From the NCBI GenBank assembly GCA_020081605.1, contig JAHREC010000049.1, forward strand, positions 1,116,001 through 1,180,000: a DNA stretch of 64,000 nucleotides. The letters are read 5' to 3'. The translations under genes were made by a program, and so were the position numbers. The notes beneath the pieces are model-generated. The model was not told the DNA's origin and searched no databases. It saw nothing but the letters and a program-made list of their open reading frames with translations. Below are positions 48,701 through 63,700 of this stretch, one piece after another (position 1 is the first letter of the stretch; every line of letters starts with the position of its first letter). The stretch is from Albifimbria verrucaria (Eukaryota; Ascomycota; Sordariomycetes; Hypocreales; Stachybotryaceae).

Positions 48701-51700
48701 TTTTGCTTCTCCAGATGGTGTGGCAGGCCGTGGCTTATCGCAGAGAAATTCTGCAGGAGTGGAAGCAGTAAGCTGCTTAACCCAGTAATTAAGCTGTTTC
48801 TGGTGTTCAAGAACTTGTTCATCCGTTTTTGCCATGCAGAGAAATCACGATATTGGATAGCAAGTGGTGAGATCTGGGTTAATGGATGCTGGCCCCGGAG
48901 TGCGGCACTGTAAAAGCTAGCCAGCTCCTTGCGTAAGACATCCAGTGACCAGCCATCAGATATGATATGATGCATGACAATGGACAGGAGATGATCCTCT
49001 CCACCAAGCCGGTAGAGAGACACTCTCCATCCAGGCTCAGAGGCTATATTGAATGGGGTCCTTTGGTCTTCTTGTACGAGATGCAAGGCGGCATCGAGGG
49101 TCATGGTCGACACATCAGTGACTGTAAGAGCTTTGGCGTAATGGGGATGGACGATTTGCACGCCAACGCCGTCATCTTCCCTGAACGTTGTTCGCAATGT
49201 CTCATGTCGTTGTTCCACTGCGTGCAATGCCGCTGTTAAGGCTTCAATTTGGAGCGGTCCGCGCATACGCACAGTGAGAGGGATTAGATACCACGCTCCA
49301 CCAATATTCATCTTGTCCAAAAACCATAGGCGACCCTGCGCAAACGACTGCTTAACAGGCCCGCTGTATGATACTGCGGTTATTGGGCTATGGACAGTGG
49401 AACCGTGACGTATACTTGCCGCAAGATCAACAAGGACAGGATTGTCGAAGACATCTTTAACGGAGATCCTAGCATCCAGCCGACGGCTCATACGCGCTGC
49501 AAGTTTCGTGGCCATGAGCGAATGCCCACCAAGGTCGAAGAAGTTATCTGTGATGCCGACATCAACCCCGAGTAGATCAGTGAATTCTTGACAAAGCACG
49601 GACTCGACTTCATTTCGTGGCGCAACCCGCTCGGTGTCGTTGGTAGAAGCCGCTGTTGGATCCATATCCGCCATCTTGAGAGCTTCGCGGGCTAACTCAC
49701 GGCGGTCTACCTTGCCATTGGCTGTAAGAGGTAGCTGTTCTAACCTTGTCAATCTAGCAGGTATCATGTAAGGCGGAATGGTCTTTTGCAGGTGCTGCCG
49801 CAACTCTTTGACCACATTTCGGCCCAACTCTCCTTCATGTGCTCGAGTCTCAGCATCCTCCTTGGCGACGCTGCTTGTGCCCAAGGTCGTGAAAAACCCG
49901 ACAAGCTCAGCGTCTTGGCCTTCTGGCTGGGACAGTATGACAGCGGCACCGGCGATCCCGGTATGAGTGAGCATTGCATGTTCTATTTCTGCTGGCTCGA
50001 TACGGTGACCACGGATCTTGACTTGCTGATCCATCCGGCCGAAGATTTCTATCTGACCATCTTTGGGTCGTCGACGTGCTCGATCGCCCGTCCTGTACGC
50101 TCGCATAGTCTGGCCGGCGATATTTATTTCGATAAATCGATTTAAATCTTGGCTTGAATCTATATACCCACGCGCGAGACCATCACCCGTAACGACTAGC
50201 TCACCCATGGCGCCGATAGGCACAAGCTGTTGAAGTGAGTTCATAATATAAGCACCGGAATTACTGATAGTTTGCCCAATAGGAACGCCATTGGTGCAAT
50301 TCTCGTCGGCTTGTAAAAGGTATACTGTACTGAATGTTGTGTTTTCCGTTGGCCCATAAGCATTATAAAACGATTGGCGCACCAACCGTGTTGCTTCCCT
50401 TGCTACTTGTGGGGTGAGACTCTCTCCACCAGCGATCAGTATATCAAGACCGCTGATGATGGAAGGCGCGTCGGCTACGATTTGATTTAGGAGAGCCGTT
50501 GTGAAGAAGGCAGCGTTGACTCCGTTGCTGGAGAAGACTCGACCAAGCTCGGCAGGATTGAGAACTGTGAAGTGGTCGATGCAGATTATGGTGCCGCCAT
50601 TGAGAAGAGGCATGTAGATTTCCCATGTGACCGCATCGAAGGCCAGGTTGGATATATGGGCAACAACTGCCGTTGTCTGGATTTGCGGGATCAGATTAGT
50701 GTTCCTTACCAGGCGCACAATACTGCGGTGCTCGATCATGACACCTTTAGGTCGCCCGGTTGACCCAGATGTGAAGTTGATGTACGCGAGATTTTCTGGT
50801 CCTGGTTTAGAGGCCTTGCCCGCCGCGCTGTTATTTGCTGGATTATTCAGAACTGCGTCGTCATTGAGTGCGGTGCTAATGGGCACGAGCTCGACGCTCG
50901 GAAGCACAATATCAGTAGAGACACCCGAGCCGATCAAGATCAATTTCTTGTCATTCTGTGTGAGAGAAGTAAGAATTGTCTCAATCCTCGTGGTTGGCAC
51001 ATTGACATCGAGCGGGAGATAAGCTAGGTTGGACTTGAGAATAGCGATAAAAGCGATGATGGTTTCACATGATCGATGTGCGAGGACACCCACCACTGTC
51101 TCTGGTTTCAAGTTACGCTGCCGCAGCCAGTTCGAAAGCATTTCAGATTGCTGATCAAGCTCATAGTACGTCAAAGAGGAGCGTGAATCTCTCACTGCAA
51201 CAGCATGTGGCGACGTGAGTACCTGTTTGCGGAAGAAGTCTATGACACTCGCCTCCTGCGGGTAGTTTGTCACCTCGGTGACGAGTAGGCACCTTTCGTG
51301 AAGCATTTTTTCAGCTCCGCTAAGAGGGAGAGCGGAGATGGGGGCTTGGGGCTGTACGAGAACCCAGCGCAGGACGTCCTGGAATATGTCTACCAGGCCA
51401 CTAATAGTCTCGGACTCAAACAAGTCTTGCGAATAGAGCACGACTCCGCCCAGGCTCGTTGCCTCTTGGAAAAGGTGGAACTCGACATCGAAGCGAGTTG
51501 TAGCGCCCGTGCCCATGATTTCGCCTGTTGCAGCCCCCAGCTGAACTTTTCCAATGTCCTGTTGCAAGTTGAGAGAGAAGATGAGCTGCACTAAGGGGTT
51601 ACGAGATGTGTCTCTTGCACCGGGCAATACAGCCGAAACAATACGCTCAAAAGGCACATCCTGGTTCTCTGTCGCAGACTCTAATACCGACTTGACCTGC

Positions 51701-54700
51701 ATAAGAAGACCTTGAAATGTATCGTCGTCTTCAAGCGAGGTTCGTATACATTGAGTATTAGCAAAGAAGCCGATCATATCCTGTAACTCAGATCGGTTCC
51801 GGCTGGCAGTGGGTATGCCAATCGTGGCATCATTCATTCCAGTCAAGCGATAATGCGCGGCACGGAATACGGCAAACAACACAGCGAAGGATGTGGTTTG
51901 GTAGGTCCGACAGAAAGCCTGCAGATCGCGGTATATTTCGCCCTCAATGCGTAGCGGAACGGCACCAGCATTGCCGGACAATACCTCTGGCCGAGGACTG
52001 TCGCAAAGGAACTTTGCTGGCTGGCTACCCTGAAGTTGTGTTTTCCAATACTCCAGCTGACGGTCATGTTCAGCCCTCTGCGCCTCTTGCTTCTGCCATG
52101 ATGCAAAATCACGATATTGAATTGCTAGCGGGCTCAGGCATGCTAGAGGGTCTTTGCCCCGGAGACCCGCGTCGTAAAGGCAGTCAGCTCACGCTGCAAA
52201 ACTGTAACGGACCAGCCATCAGAGACTATATGATGCATCACGATTGAAAGGATATGGTCATCATCGCTCAATCGAAGCAGCGCAGTACGCCAACCGGGCT
52301 CTGTCATAAGGTTGAAGGGATTTGTCTGTTCTTGGTGCAGAATCCTGGTGTATGCTTCCTCATCCTGTGATGATACATCGATAACCCTAAGTGCCTGTTC
52401 AAGGCTCTGGTTATCATGAATCACCTGCATACCAATGCCATCATGGTCCTCGAATGTAGTCCTCAGAGTTTCATGGCGCTGCTGCACAGCATGTAGCGCC
52501 AGGCGCAGAGCATCACTAGAAAGTGGCCCGCGAAGGCGCAGCGCGAGTGGTATGATGTATGAAGCACCGAGTCCGAGCTGATCGATGAACCATAGACGAG
52601 CCTGAGAAAATGATTGCGCGATAGGCCCATTGTAGTTAGTTGCCTCTATAGGAACGTGTTCCATCGATCCTCTCTTGGTGATCGCCCTGAGAGCGGCAGG
52701 GCTTGGGTGGTTAAAGATGTCCTTGACCGATACATAGGCATTCAGCCGTGTGCCGATACACACCGAAAGTTGCATTGCCATTAAAGAGTGGCCACCGAGC
52801 TCGAAGAAATTATCGTCCACGCCGACCTCAACTCCAAGAACGCTGGTAAACTCCTCGCATATCACAGCTTCAATGTCATTTCGTGGTCCTATGCGTGTCG
52901 ATACTTCAATGGATGACGTCGAGGTCCTGGAGATCGTTTGGGCTTGCTGGGCAAGCACTTGTCGGTCAACCTTACCGTTGGCGTTGACAGGCAGCCGTTC
53001 CAGTATGACAATCCGTGCCGGTACCATGTAGGACGGCAATACTGCTTGAAGTTGTCGTTGTAGCTCTTGTTCTGTTTTAACAGCAAATTGCTCATATTTA
53101 ACGGCCTCTTCCTCAGTATTCCTCGCTGCGATGCCGGTGGCATACTTTACGACAGCGTAGCCCACCATCACCGTCTCAAGGCCTTCCTGCTTGCGTAGCA
53201 CAACGACGGCATCACTGGCTGCAGTGTGCTTCAGCAGCGCATGTTCCACCTCTGCCGGCTCGACGCGGTATCCGAGAATCTTCACCTGCTGATCGATACG
53301 TCCAAAGAATTCGATTTGACCGTCCTTAGGCCGGTATCGAGCGCGATCTCCGGTTCGGTAGGCTCGGATGGATTGACCGTCGACTGTGATATAAATAAAC
53401 CGATTTATATCCAATGTCGAGTCGAGATATCCCCGTGCAAGGCCGTCACCAGTGACGACGAGCTCTCCCATAACCCCAATTGGCACAAGCTGTTGACGTA
53501 CATCCATTACATAGGCCCCAGAGTTACTGAGAGTCTCTCCAATGGGAACACCGTTGGTGTATGATTCTTCACCACTGACCTTGTGGATAGTGCTAACAAC
53601 GGAGTTTTCTGTCGGGCCATATGTATTGTATACGCTTCCAGGGACAATAGAATGGGCATGAATTGCATCGGGAACGTCGAGACGATCACCACAAGCCGTC
53701 AGAAGCTCCATTGAACCGAACATATCGGGCGCGGTGGCAAGGCACTGCTTGAGTAATGCGGGCGTGAACATTGCTGCTTGCACCCGTTCATGTACAAAGA
53801 CATCATGGAGTGCCTTGATATCTATCTTTGTATAGTAATCAATGCAGATTATTGTGCCACCGTGTAGCAGGGCCCCATAAATTTCCCATGTGGATAAGTC
53901 GAATGCGATAGTAGTCAAATGTGCCACACGAGGCCTTGAGGAAGCTCGGACATCAAATTGCTATCTTTGACAAGCCGTATGATACCACGATGCTCGACCA
54001 TAACACCTTTAGGCTTTCCACTAGAGCCAGACGTGAACATAACATATGCAAGACTTTCAGCAGATGGTCCCGAGGCAATACCTGGAGGGGTCCTTTGGGA
54101 AGTCTCGAGAGCAGTGCTTATATTCACAAGCTCAACATCGGCTGGCATCGAAACTGGAACAGACTCCCAGAGCCGAAGAAGACCAACTTGTGGCCCGGAA
54201 CAGCCGAGAGAATGGCATGGACACGGGCAGCTGGCACGTTTACATCTAGCGGCAAGTAGGCTAGATTTGCTTTCAGAATAGCAAGGAAGGCAATGATTGT
54301 CTCGCAAGAACGGGGTGCTAGTACACCCACCAGCGTCTCAGGTGCAATTTCGCGTAGCAAAAGCCATGCCGCCAGGCTATCGGATTGGTAGTCAAGTTGT
54401 GAGTAGGTCAGAGTTGAGGACGAGTCGACTACAGCAAGGCCCTCAGGGTTACAAAGCGCCTGCTCACGGAATATATCCACCACGCTAGCATCTCTCGGAT
54501 ATGCTGTCTTCGGCATCATTAGAATTCCCATATCGCGCAGCTCGGCCAGTCCATCAGTGATTGGCAGCGTTGAGATAGTCGCATCTGGTTGTTCGAGGCT
54601 GCGACGCAGGACTTCCTCAAAGACACTGGCCATCCCACGAATCGTGTCATGTGCAAACAGATCAGTAGCATACATAATGGTACCTGTGAGCCGCCCGGGC

Positions 54701-57700
54701 TCTTGGAATAAATGGAACTCCACATCAAATCGGGTTGTCACGGCACTAGGCAAACGCTCAGTGCTAACTCCTCAAGCTCGATCTCACCAAGGCCCTGTTG
54801 GGAGTGGACGGCGAACATCAGCTGCACCAGTGGGTTACGGGATGTATCACGAGACCCCGGCTTCAAGGCGGTTACTATACGCTCAAACGGCACATCCTGA
54901 TTTTCAAAAGCCATGTTGACGGTTGACCGGACCTGCTGAACCAATGAGTGGAATGTCTCGCCATCTTCTTCTACGGCGATACGCATGCATTGGGTGTTGA
55001 CAAAGAATCCGACTAGGTCTTCAAGCTCTGACCGATTACGGTTAGCGATCGGTGTGCCTATGGCCGCATCCGTAGCACCGGTGAGTCGATAATGAGTAGC
55101 ACGGAAGGCGGCTAGAAGGACAACGAAAGGGGTCGCCTGGTGAGTTCGGCAGAAGGCTTGTAGATTTTGATATATGCCGCCATCGATGCAAAGAGACACA
55201 ACACCAGCGTCACCGGACAAGGCAGTTGGTCGAGACTTATCGCAGAATAAGCTAGCAGGTTGACTACCTGCTAATTGTTCCTTCCAGTAAGAGAGTTGAC
55301 GCTCATGCTCAGCCACCTGCGCATCCTGCCTCTGCCACCTAGCGAAGTCCCGGTATTGGATAGGTAGAGGCTTCACCTCATCTAGAGGGTCTTGGCCACG
55401 GCATGCAGCAGCATAGAATGTAGCCAATTCGCGCTGAATAATCTCAAGAGACCACCCATCATAGATGATATGGTGCATAGCTATGGATAGAATGTGATCT
55501 TCGTTGCTTAGACGAAGTAAAACTGGCCGCCAACCTGGTTCGCTTGCTAGGTTAAAAGGAACGCTTTGTTCCTGTTCTAAAATTTGCTGATAGTTTCCAT
55601 CTGAGACTTCAATAATTCGGAGTTCTTTAGCGCGGAATGGGTGAATGATCTGAACACCCACCCCCATCCTGACCAAATGTAGTGCGCAGAGTCTCATGAC
55701 GCTGCTCCAAGGCATGTATCGCAGTAGTGAGTGATTTCACTTGCAGCGGGCCATGCAGGCGGAGCGCGAGAGGCATGATATACCACATAGCATTAAGGTC
55801 CAAGTGTTCGAGGAACCACAGCCGGCCCTGGGCGAATGACTGCTCAACAGGCCGGTTGTAAGGCTCGGAGGTAATGGCATTGTGCCTGCTCGAGCCCTGA
55901 CGAACCACAGCGGCAAGCTCCATAATTACAGCATGATCGAAGATATCCTTTACGGAAATACGCGTGTTAAGTCGACGGCTAATGCGTGCAGCCAGCCTGG
56001 TCGCCATGAGTGAGTGTCCACCGATATCGAAGAAGTTATCCATCACCCCAACTTCAACTCCGAGAACTATAGAGAACTCCTCGCATAGCACAGCTTCCAC
56101 TTCATTCCTTGGGTCCACACGCTCGAACTGTGATAGTGCCTTCGCCCTCGGTGCAGCCTTGGCCTTACGCTTTAGTGCATTCCTGTCGACCTTGCCATTG
56201 GCATTGAGAGGCAGTTGATCTAGTACGATGAGCTGGGCCGGAATCATGTACGGTGGAAGTACGTTTTGAAGCCGCGCCCGGATTTGCGTCTCGACTTGAC
56301 GGCTCCAGTGTCGTTGTAGAGGGCTGTTGGTCAGGAGCTTGGGAGATCGGCCGTCTTGATGCTCCGTCGGGAAACCGAAGAGAACGCGTGAACTGCCTGC
56401 GGCGACTTCGTGGTGATGAAATACAGCATCCAGCGCGCCATGCTGAGACCGTTGTCTCAGCCCAACTAAGCTCAACGCGGAATCCTGCTTGTTCACCAAT
56501 CTGCGCAAGGTCCGATGCAGATAGAGCCGCATACCGTTCTGCTGTGTCACGGATAGCCGAAATCCAAGCTGAACCATCAACGGCCTGTTGTTGTTCCTCA
56601 TCTTCAAGGGATTCGATTACCAGCCTCTCGACAATGGTCTTCTTATAAGGAATGTTAGCAACGGGGAACACCGAGGTATTTGACGAGGTTTGCAAAAGTT
56701 TAAGGAGTGTAGAACGGTCGAGGCCAGATCCATGGAAATCGATCCATGATCCTGCTTCGACCCCATGGATATCCGGTTGTTGTGTCTGCCCCTTATCAAT
56801 TCCGCGTATGTGAATGATAGCTGCATATCGATAAGCACTGAGCTCATTGGTAGCTGTCATGCGCTTTGGCAGGATTTCGACGTGCCAGACTCTATCAGGG
56901 AGCCGGCTGGTAAGCCCTGTGAAGAATGAAGGATCAACGAGCAGCTCCTCTTCTCGCTGCTCTAGCTCCTCTATCCTACGCCGCACCTCGTCTCGGGTGA
57001 CACCTGGACCCAGGTCATGCAGCGTTCTTGCTGCAAGGAAGTCCTGATTGATGGCAAAAGTTCGCATATCTCCAAAGAAGAGGCGCTTGACACCTGGGAT
57101 GTGGGACAAGTGTTCAATCGTCTGGAAGAGATAGTCCCTAGAGGGAAGTATTGCGCAACAGAATTGACCACAACCAGTGAAGCTTCAACCCCAAGCCCAT
57201 CAACGTCCATGGCTGTACCCACGTGAACATGAGCTTTGCCAGCCAGCTGAGGGGAAGACTTGATTTTGTTGTTCACAAAGGCGGCCGCCGAGCTGGACGG
57301 GTCAAGGCCGACATAGCTTTCTACTCCTCGCAAATTGAACAGGATCATGCCGGTGCCTGTTCCAATTTCGAGCACGCGGCCAGCCGGTTGCCCATCGTGA
57401 AGCGTTTCTATAGTATCATGAAGCCATTCCCGCATCTCATTCTTATGAATTTCAGCACCATCATACATAGACGTCCAGCCAAGGAAGTCCTGTCCGACTA
57501 CTGACTGGTCGATTGCGCTGATGCCAGCATAGGTACTGGTCTCGAAGTGGTTGCCCCAGCCATCAACCTGGTTTTTGGCCTCGTCATTTTCAGCATGCTG
57601 ATCGCTCCGGGCAGCTATATATCCGACCATTTCTGGTTCTTCTTTGTCTTCCTCTGTGTGGAGAATAATAGCCGCGTCGATCACGTCGACTTGACTGAGC

Positions 57701-60700
57701 AGGGCTTGCTCTATCTCGCCCAGCTCCACACGGTGCCCACGGATTTTGATCTGTTGGTCCATCCGACCGAAAAACTCAATCTGGCCATCTGAAGGACGCT
57801 GTCGAACGCGATCACCAGTACGATACGCTTTGGTGGTTTGACCGTATATTGTCACTTGCACGAATCGGCCTTCATTGAGGGCCGGGTTGGTGTAGCCCCG
57901 GCAAGCCCATCTCCCGTAACAACAAGTTCACCCATCACGCCACGGGGAACGAGGTTCTGGTTAGTATCCATGATATAAGCTCCTGAATTGCTGACGGCTT
58001 GGCCGATCGGGACGCCATTAACAAATGAATCTTGCGCAGACACTTGGTAAATAGTGCTAAGCACACCGTTTTCCGTCGGGCCATACGCATTGTATACGCT
58101 ACCCGCTACCAAGGCCTGCGCTGCAGCAGCATCATGACCTCCAAATCGATCGCCTGCAACAAACAAGAGATCCAAGGCACCGAGTGTAGCAGCCATGGGC
58201 TCCAGACACTGTTTCAGTAAGGCAGGGGGTAGCATGGCTACCTGGATCTGCTCCTTCATGAAAACCGAATTCAAAGCCGCAGGTTCTAGGACGGTAAAGT
58301 AGTCAATGCAGACTAAAGACCCTCCATTAAGCAGTGCTGAGTAGATTTCCCACATAGAGACGTCAAAAGCGAGGTTCGTTAGATGAGCGATACGGGCCTT
58401 TACAGGGAGCTTTGACATGACGTTGCTGTGTTTAACTAACCGGACGATGGCGCGGTGCTCGATCATCACACCCTTCGGCTTACCAGTGGATCCGGATGTG
58501 AAGATCACGTAGGCAAGGCTCGTAGCGGCTGGTTTTGAGCTGTCCCGGGAATGATTGCTGTTAGGAGCGTTGCAGAGGGTATCACCAATCAGCATCATCC
58601 TTACGTTAGGTAGATCAATCGTGGGCTTGGTGACGTTTGAGCCGAGTAGGACGAGTGGGTGGCCGCCAAGCTCTGAAAGAATAGAAGCTAGACGTGCCGC
58701 TGGCGTCTTAACATCAAGTGGAAGATACGCCAAGTTAGCTTTGAGAACACCAAGGAAGGCAATGATAGCCTCGCAAGATCGGGAAGCGAAGACTGCGATA
58801 GGTGTTTCCGTAGCGAACTGTTGTACTCGGAGCCAAGCGGCAAGCTTATCGGACTTTTGGTCTAGCTGCAAGTAAGTCAACTCCGTGGATACATCCCTGA
58901 CAGCGATAGTATCAGGATTTGCTGCCACATGTTCCCCAAATAAATCAATTATCGTCGACTCTCGGGGATACTCAGTCCTGTTCCCCTTATCCATCAGACT
59001 GATGCATCGTTCCTCATCTAGTTGACACGCGAATGGCAGAGATGCAATAGATATGCTTGGCCGCTCAAGACCCTGTCGCAGCACCTCTTGGAAAGTGTCG
59101 ACGATACCATGAATTGTAGAGGCATCGAATAGCTCAGATGCAAAGAGAATGCTACCGCCAAGCTTGTCATCCTCTTGGAATAAATGGAATTCCAAATCGA
59201 AGCGGGTTGTGGCAGCTACTGGGAGACTTTCACTTGCTAGTCCTTCAAGCGAGAACTTGCCGAGGTCTTGCTGTGAATGCAAGGCGAACATGAGTTGTAC
59301 TAAGGGATTTCGAGATTTATCTCTTGAGCTCGGTCGGAGCGCAGTAACAACGCTCTCGAACGGCACATCCTGATGCTCAAAAGCAGCGGTTGTAGTGGTT
59401 CGGACTTGTCGTACAAGACTTTCGAATGTTTCATCCTCCTGAATGAATATCCGCATGCATTGGGCATTTACGAAGAAACCGATAAGTTCTTCAAGCTCAG
59501 GCCTGTTACGATTAGCCATAGGGGTTCCGATAGTTGCATCCTCAGCTCCAGTAAGTCTATAATGCGTAGCACGGAACGCAGCTAGTAGCACAGCAAACGA
59601 GGTGAAATGGTTGGTTCGGCAGTATGCTTGCAGGCTCTTGTATACGGAGCCCTCGATGGTCAGCTGCATAAACCCAGCATCGCCTGAAAGCATAGTCGGC
59701 CGTGGCTTATCACATAAGAACTCAGCAGGCACGCTATCTGTTAGCTGCTCAGTCCAGTATTTAAGCTGTCTCTTTTGTTCGGCCACCTGAGCGCCCTCCC
59801 TCTGCCACGCAGAGAAATCGCGATATTGAACAGGAGAGGATTAACACGCGATAATGGGTTATCGCCGCGGAGTGCCGCGGCGTAGAATATACCGAGTTCT
59901 CTGCGTAGGACATCAATCGACCAGCCATCAGAGACGATGTGATGCATAACAATCGATAGAACATGATCGTCTTCCCTAGCCTATATAATGTTACCCTCCA
60001 ACCCATATCAGTGGCAAGATCGAAAGCGGCCGTCTGTTCATCCTGAAGCAGCTGGATGTAGCTCCCGCTATGATGGGCGGCAGACAGATCAATAATCTTC
60101 AGCTCCTCGTTGCGGAACGGATGAATAACTTGCATGCCGACGCCATCTTGCTCGATAAAAGTAGTCCGTAGAGTCTCATGGCGCTCTTGGAGTGCATTCA
60201 CCGCACTAGCAAGCGCGTCTATATGTAATGGTCCTCGGAGGCGTGCCGCCAAAGGCATGAGATACCACAGTGCATCGGCATTGAGCTTATCGAGGAACCA
60301 GAGACGACCTTGAGCAAACGATTGTTCGACCGGTCCAAGGTATGGCTTTGATATAATTGGGTTATGCAAGGTTGAACCCGCTTGAATACTAGCGGCGAGG
60401 TCAAGTAGAACCGGGTGGTCAAAGATATCTTTGACAGAAACTCTGGCATCCAACTTACGGCTTATTCGTGCAGCTAATTTAGTTGCCATAAGAGAGTGCC
60501 CTCCAAGGTCGAAAAAGTTGTTAGTGATACCAATATCCATGCCCAATAACTTGGCGAACTCTTCGCATAACACCGTTTCAATATCATTCCTTGGTGCCAC
60601 GAGCTGCGAGATGTTATTGGTTCTCGGGGCTGATAGTGCCCTTCTCGCAAGCTCGCGACGGTCGACCTTGTGGTTTGCGTTGAGAGGGAGGTGATCCACG

Positions 60701-63700
60701 ATGATTATCTGTGTCGGAATCATATAAGGTGGGAGGATGGCCCGCAACTGATGGCGAATGGTGCCTTCTATCTCCCCTTGTGAGGCTGCTTCGTCTCCAG
60801 TGTCTGCCTGTCCCTTCTTAATGTTTGAGTTGACTGTAACGAAACCCACCATATCTGATGGCTGGTCTTCGAATTTTCTGACGACGACGGCTGAGTCACG
60901 GATCCCAGGAAGCCCATCAAGCGCCAGTTCCACCTCGGCCATTTCGATTCGATAGCCTCGAATCTTAACTTGTTCATCCGCACGGCCAAAGTATTCGATC
61001 TCGCCATCTGCCGGTCTATATCTTGCACGATCGCCCGTCCGATAAGCCCTCATACATTGACCATCGATATTGATTTGCACGAAATGATCTGTATTCAATG
61101 ATGAATTTGTATATCCACGGGCTAGGCCGTCACCTGTAACAACAAGCTCGCCTACAGCCCCCAATGGGACAAGTTGCAGATGTGAATCCAAGATATAGGC
61201 ACCAGAATTGTTGATGGGCTTTCCGATAGGCATACCATTGACGCAGCGCTCATCGGGGCCTATTTGAAAGATAGTACTAAACACAGTATTTTCAGTTGGC
61301 CCATATGCATTGCATAGGGCACGCCGAACTAGGCTACGCGCCTTGTATGCATCTTGGGGCCGTACTGCTTCGCCTCCCACGAGCAGAACATCTAGGTTCG
61401 TGATAATGGAAGGCATATCTTCGACTATTTGGTGGAAAAGGGCGGCCGTAAGGAAAGCCATGGTAATGCTGTTGGAGCAAATTGTATCTCGCAGCAGGGA
61501 CGGACTTAGTACAGTGATTTGGTCAAGACAAACAACTGTGCCACCATTCAAAAGGGCTGTATATACCTCCCAAGTTGTAGCATCGAAGGCCAGGTTGGAT
61601 AGATGGGCTACTCTGATACCAACTCCTGCTTGTAAATGCTCATGGCCATTCTTCACAAGTCTTACAATGCCTCGGTGTTCAATCATAACTCCCTTTGGAC
61701 GACCTGTGGAGCCGGATGTAAACATGACATATGCAAGGCTCGTGGGCTCAGGTCGGGCGGCCAAATTCCCATCTATTACCATATCGCGATAGCTCAGGGC
61801 GTCGTTTATTCGTACCAGCTCAACGCTTGGGAGCTCAATATCTGGCATGAGTGCTTTGGCGCCGACTAGCACAAGTTTATCGCCACAGACCTCGGATAAT
61901 ATGTCCTCAAGGCGTGCCGTAGGTGTTTTGACATCAAGTGGTAGATAAGCCAGATTTGCCTTTAAAATAGCTAAATAGGTGATGATAGTTTCGCAAGATC
62001 GTGGAGCGAAAACTCCTACAAGAGTCTCGGCAGCTAGTCTACGTGACCGCAGCCAGGCTGCTAGTCTATCCGACTGTTCGTTAAGCTGAGCATAGGTTAA
62101 ATGCGTAAAGGCATCTGTTACAGCAATTGCTTCGGGGTATTCGGCTGCCTGTTCAAGGAAGATGTCCACCACGCTCGACTCTCGTGGATAATCTGATTTA
62201 TCATCAGCTTTCAAAAGATATCTGGGCTGCAAACTCGGTAAGTTGGTAGTGAGACGCAGGCCTGCAATAGGCGCCAACGGCTGGTGAAGGCTCTGATAAA
62301 GTACATCCTGGAACATATCGATCACGATCTGGATGGTCTTTGCCTCAAAAAGATCTGTTGAGTAAAACACCGCGCCCTCAAGTCGCTCTTCCCTCTGGAA
62401 TAGGTGGAACTCGAAGTCAAAACGAGTAGTAGGGGTCGTCATTGGGATAGTCTTGCTCCTGAGGCCTTCAAGCTGAATGTTGCCGACGTCTTTCTGGGAA
62501 TGGACCGCGAATATGAGCTGCACCAATGGGTTCCGAGATGTATCCCTGGATCCTGGTAGAAGGGTAGATACAAGACGTTCAAATGGCACATCTTGATTCT
62601 CTAGTGCAGAGGTGACTATTGCCCGTACTTGCCGCACAAGCCCATCAAAAGTCTGGTTATTGTTAACTTCAATCCTCATACACTGGGTATTCACGAAGAA
62701 TCCGATTAAGTCTTCCACCTCGGATCGACTGCGGTTAGCAATGGGAGTGCCGATAGTGGCATCATCTTCTCCCGTCAAGCGAAAGTGCGCTGCGCGGAAC
62801 GCCGCAAGCAAGACGACGAATTGTGTAGCCTTGTGTAAACGACAGAAAGCCTGAATGCTATCATAGATCAGGCCATCGATCGAAAATTCTACCAAGCCAC
62901 CTGCACCGGATAGCGCGGTTGGCCGCGGCTTGTCGCACACGATGGTAGCAGGCTGACTGCCAGCTAACTCCTTTGTCCAATACGCGAGCTGCTTATCATG
63001 CTTAGCTATTTGTGCATCTTGTCTCTCCCATATAGAAAAGTCACGGTATTGGATTGGCAGGGGCTGCCCGCGACAGGGGCTCCTGACCGTGAAGACATGC
63101 AGCGTAGAACATGGCCAGCTCACGTTGCAGGATCTCAAAAGACCAACCATCGGATATTATATGGTGCATCACAATTGAAAGCACATAGCTGTCCTCCCCT
63201 AAACGAAGCAAGGACACACGCCAGGCTAATTCCTGAGTAAGGTCAAACGGCCTGGCCTGATCCTCCTGCAGGATCTCCTCATAGTTCCCATCGTAAACAT
63301 CAAGAAGACGTAGTGCCTTGTTGTAGCCCGCCGGCTGTACGACCTGAATACCAACTCCATCAAGTTCTTCGAATGTTGTCCGGAGTGTCTCATGTCGCTG
63401 CATGAGGGCGTGCAGCGCGGCCTCTAGAGCACGGACATCGAGATTGCCACTTAGATGCACGGCTAACGGCATATGGTACCCAGACGAGTTGCCTAGTTCA
63501 AGTTGATGAAGGAACCAAAGCCGACCTTGCGCGAACGACTGCTCAACTGGACCGCTGTAAGGCTGTGGGATAATCTGGCTATGTGCAGTCGATCCTTGCT
63601 CAATGGTGCTGGCAAGGTCGGCGATAACAGGATGATTAAAGATAGCCTTGACAGATACCCAGGCATCCAATTTCCTAGTAAGACGTGCAGCTAGTTTAGT

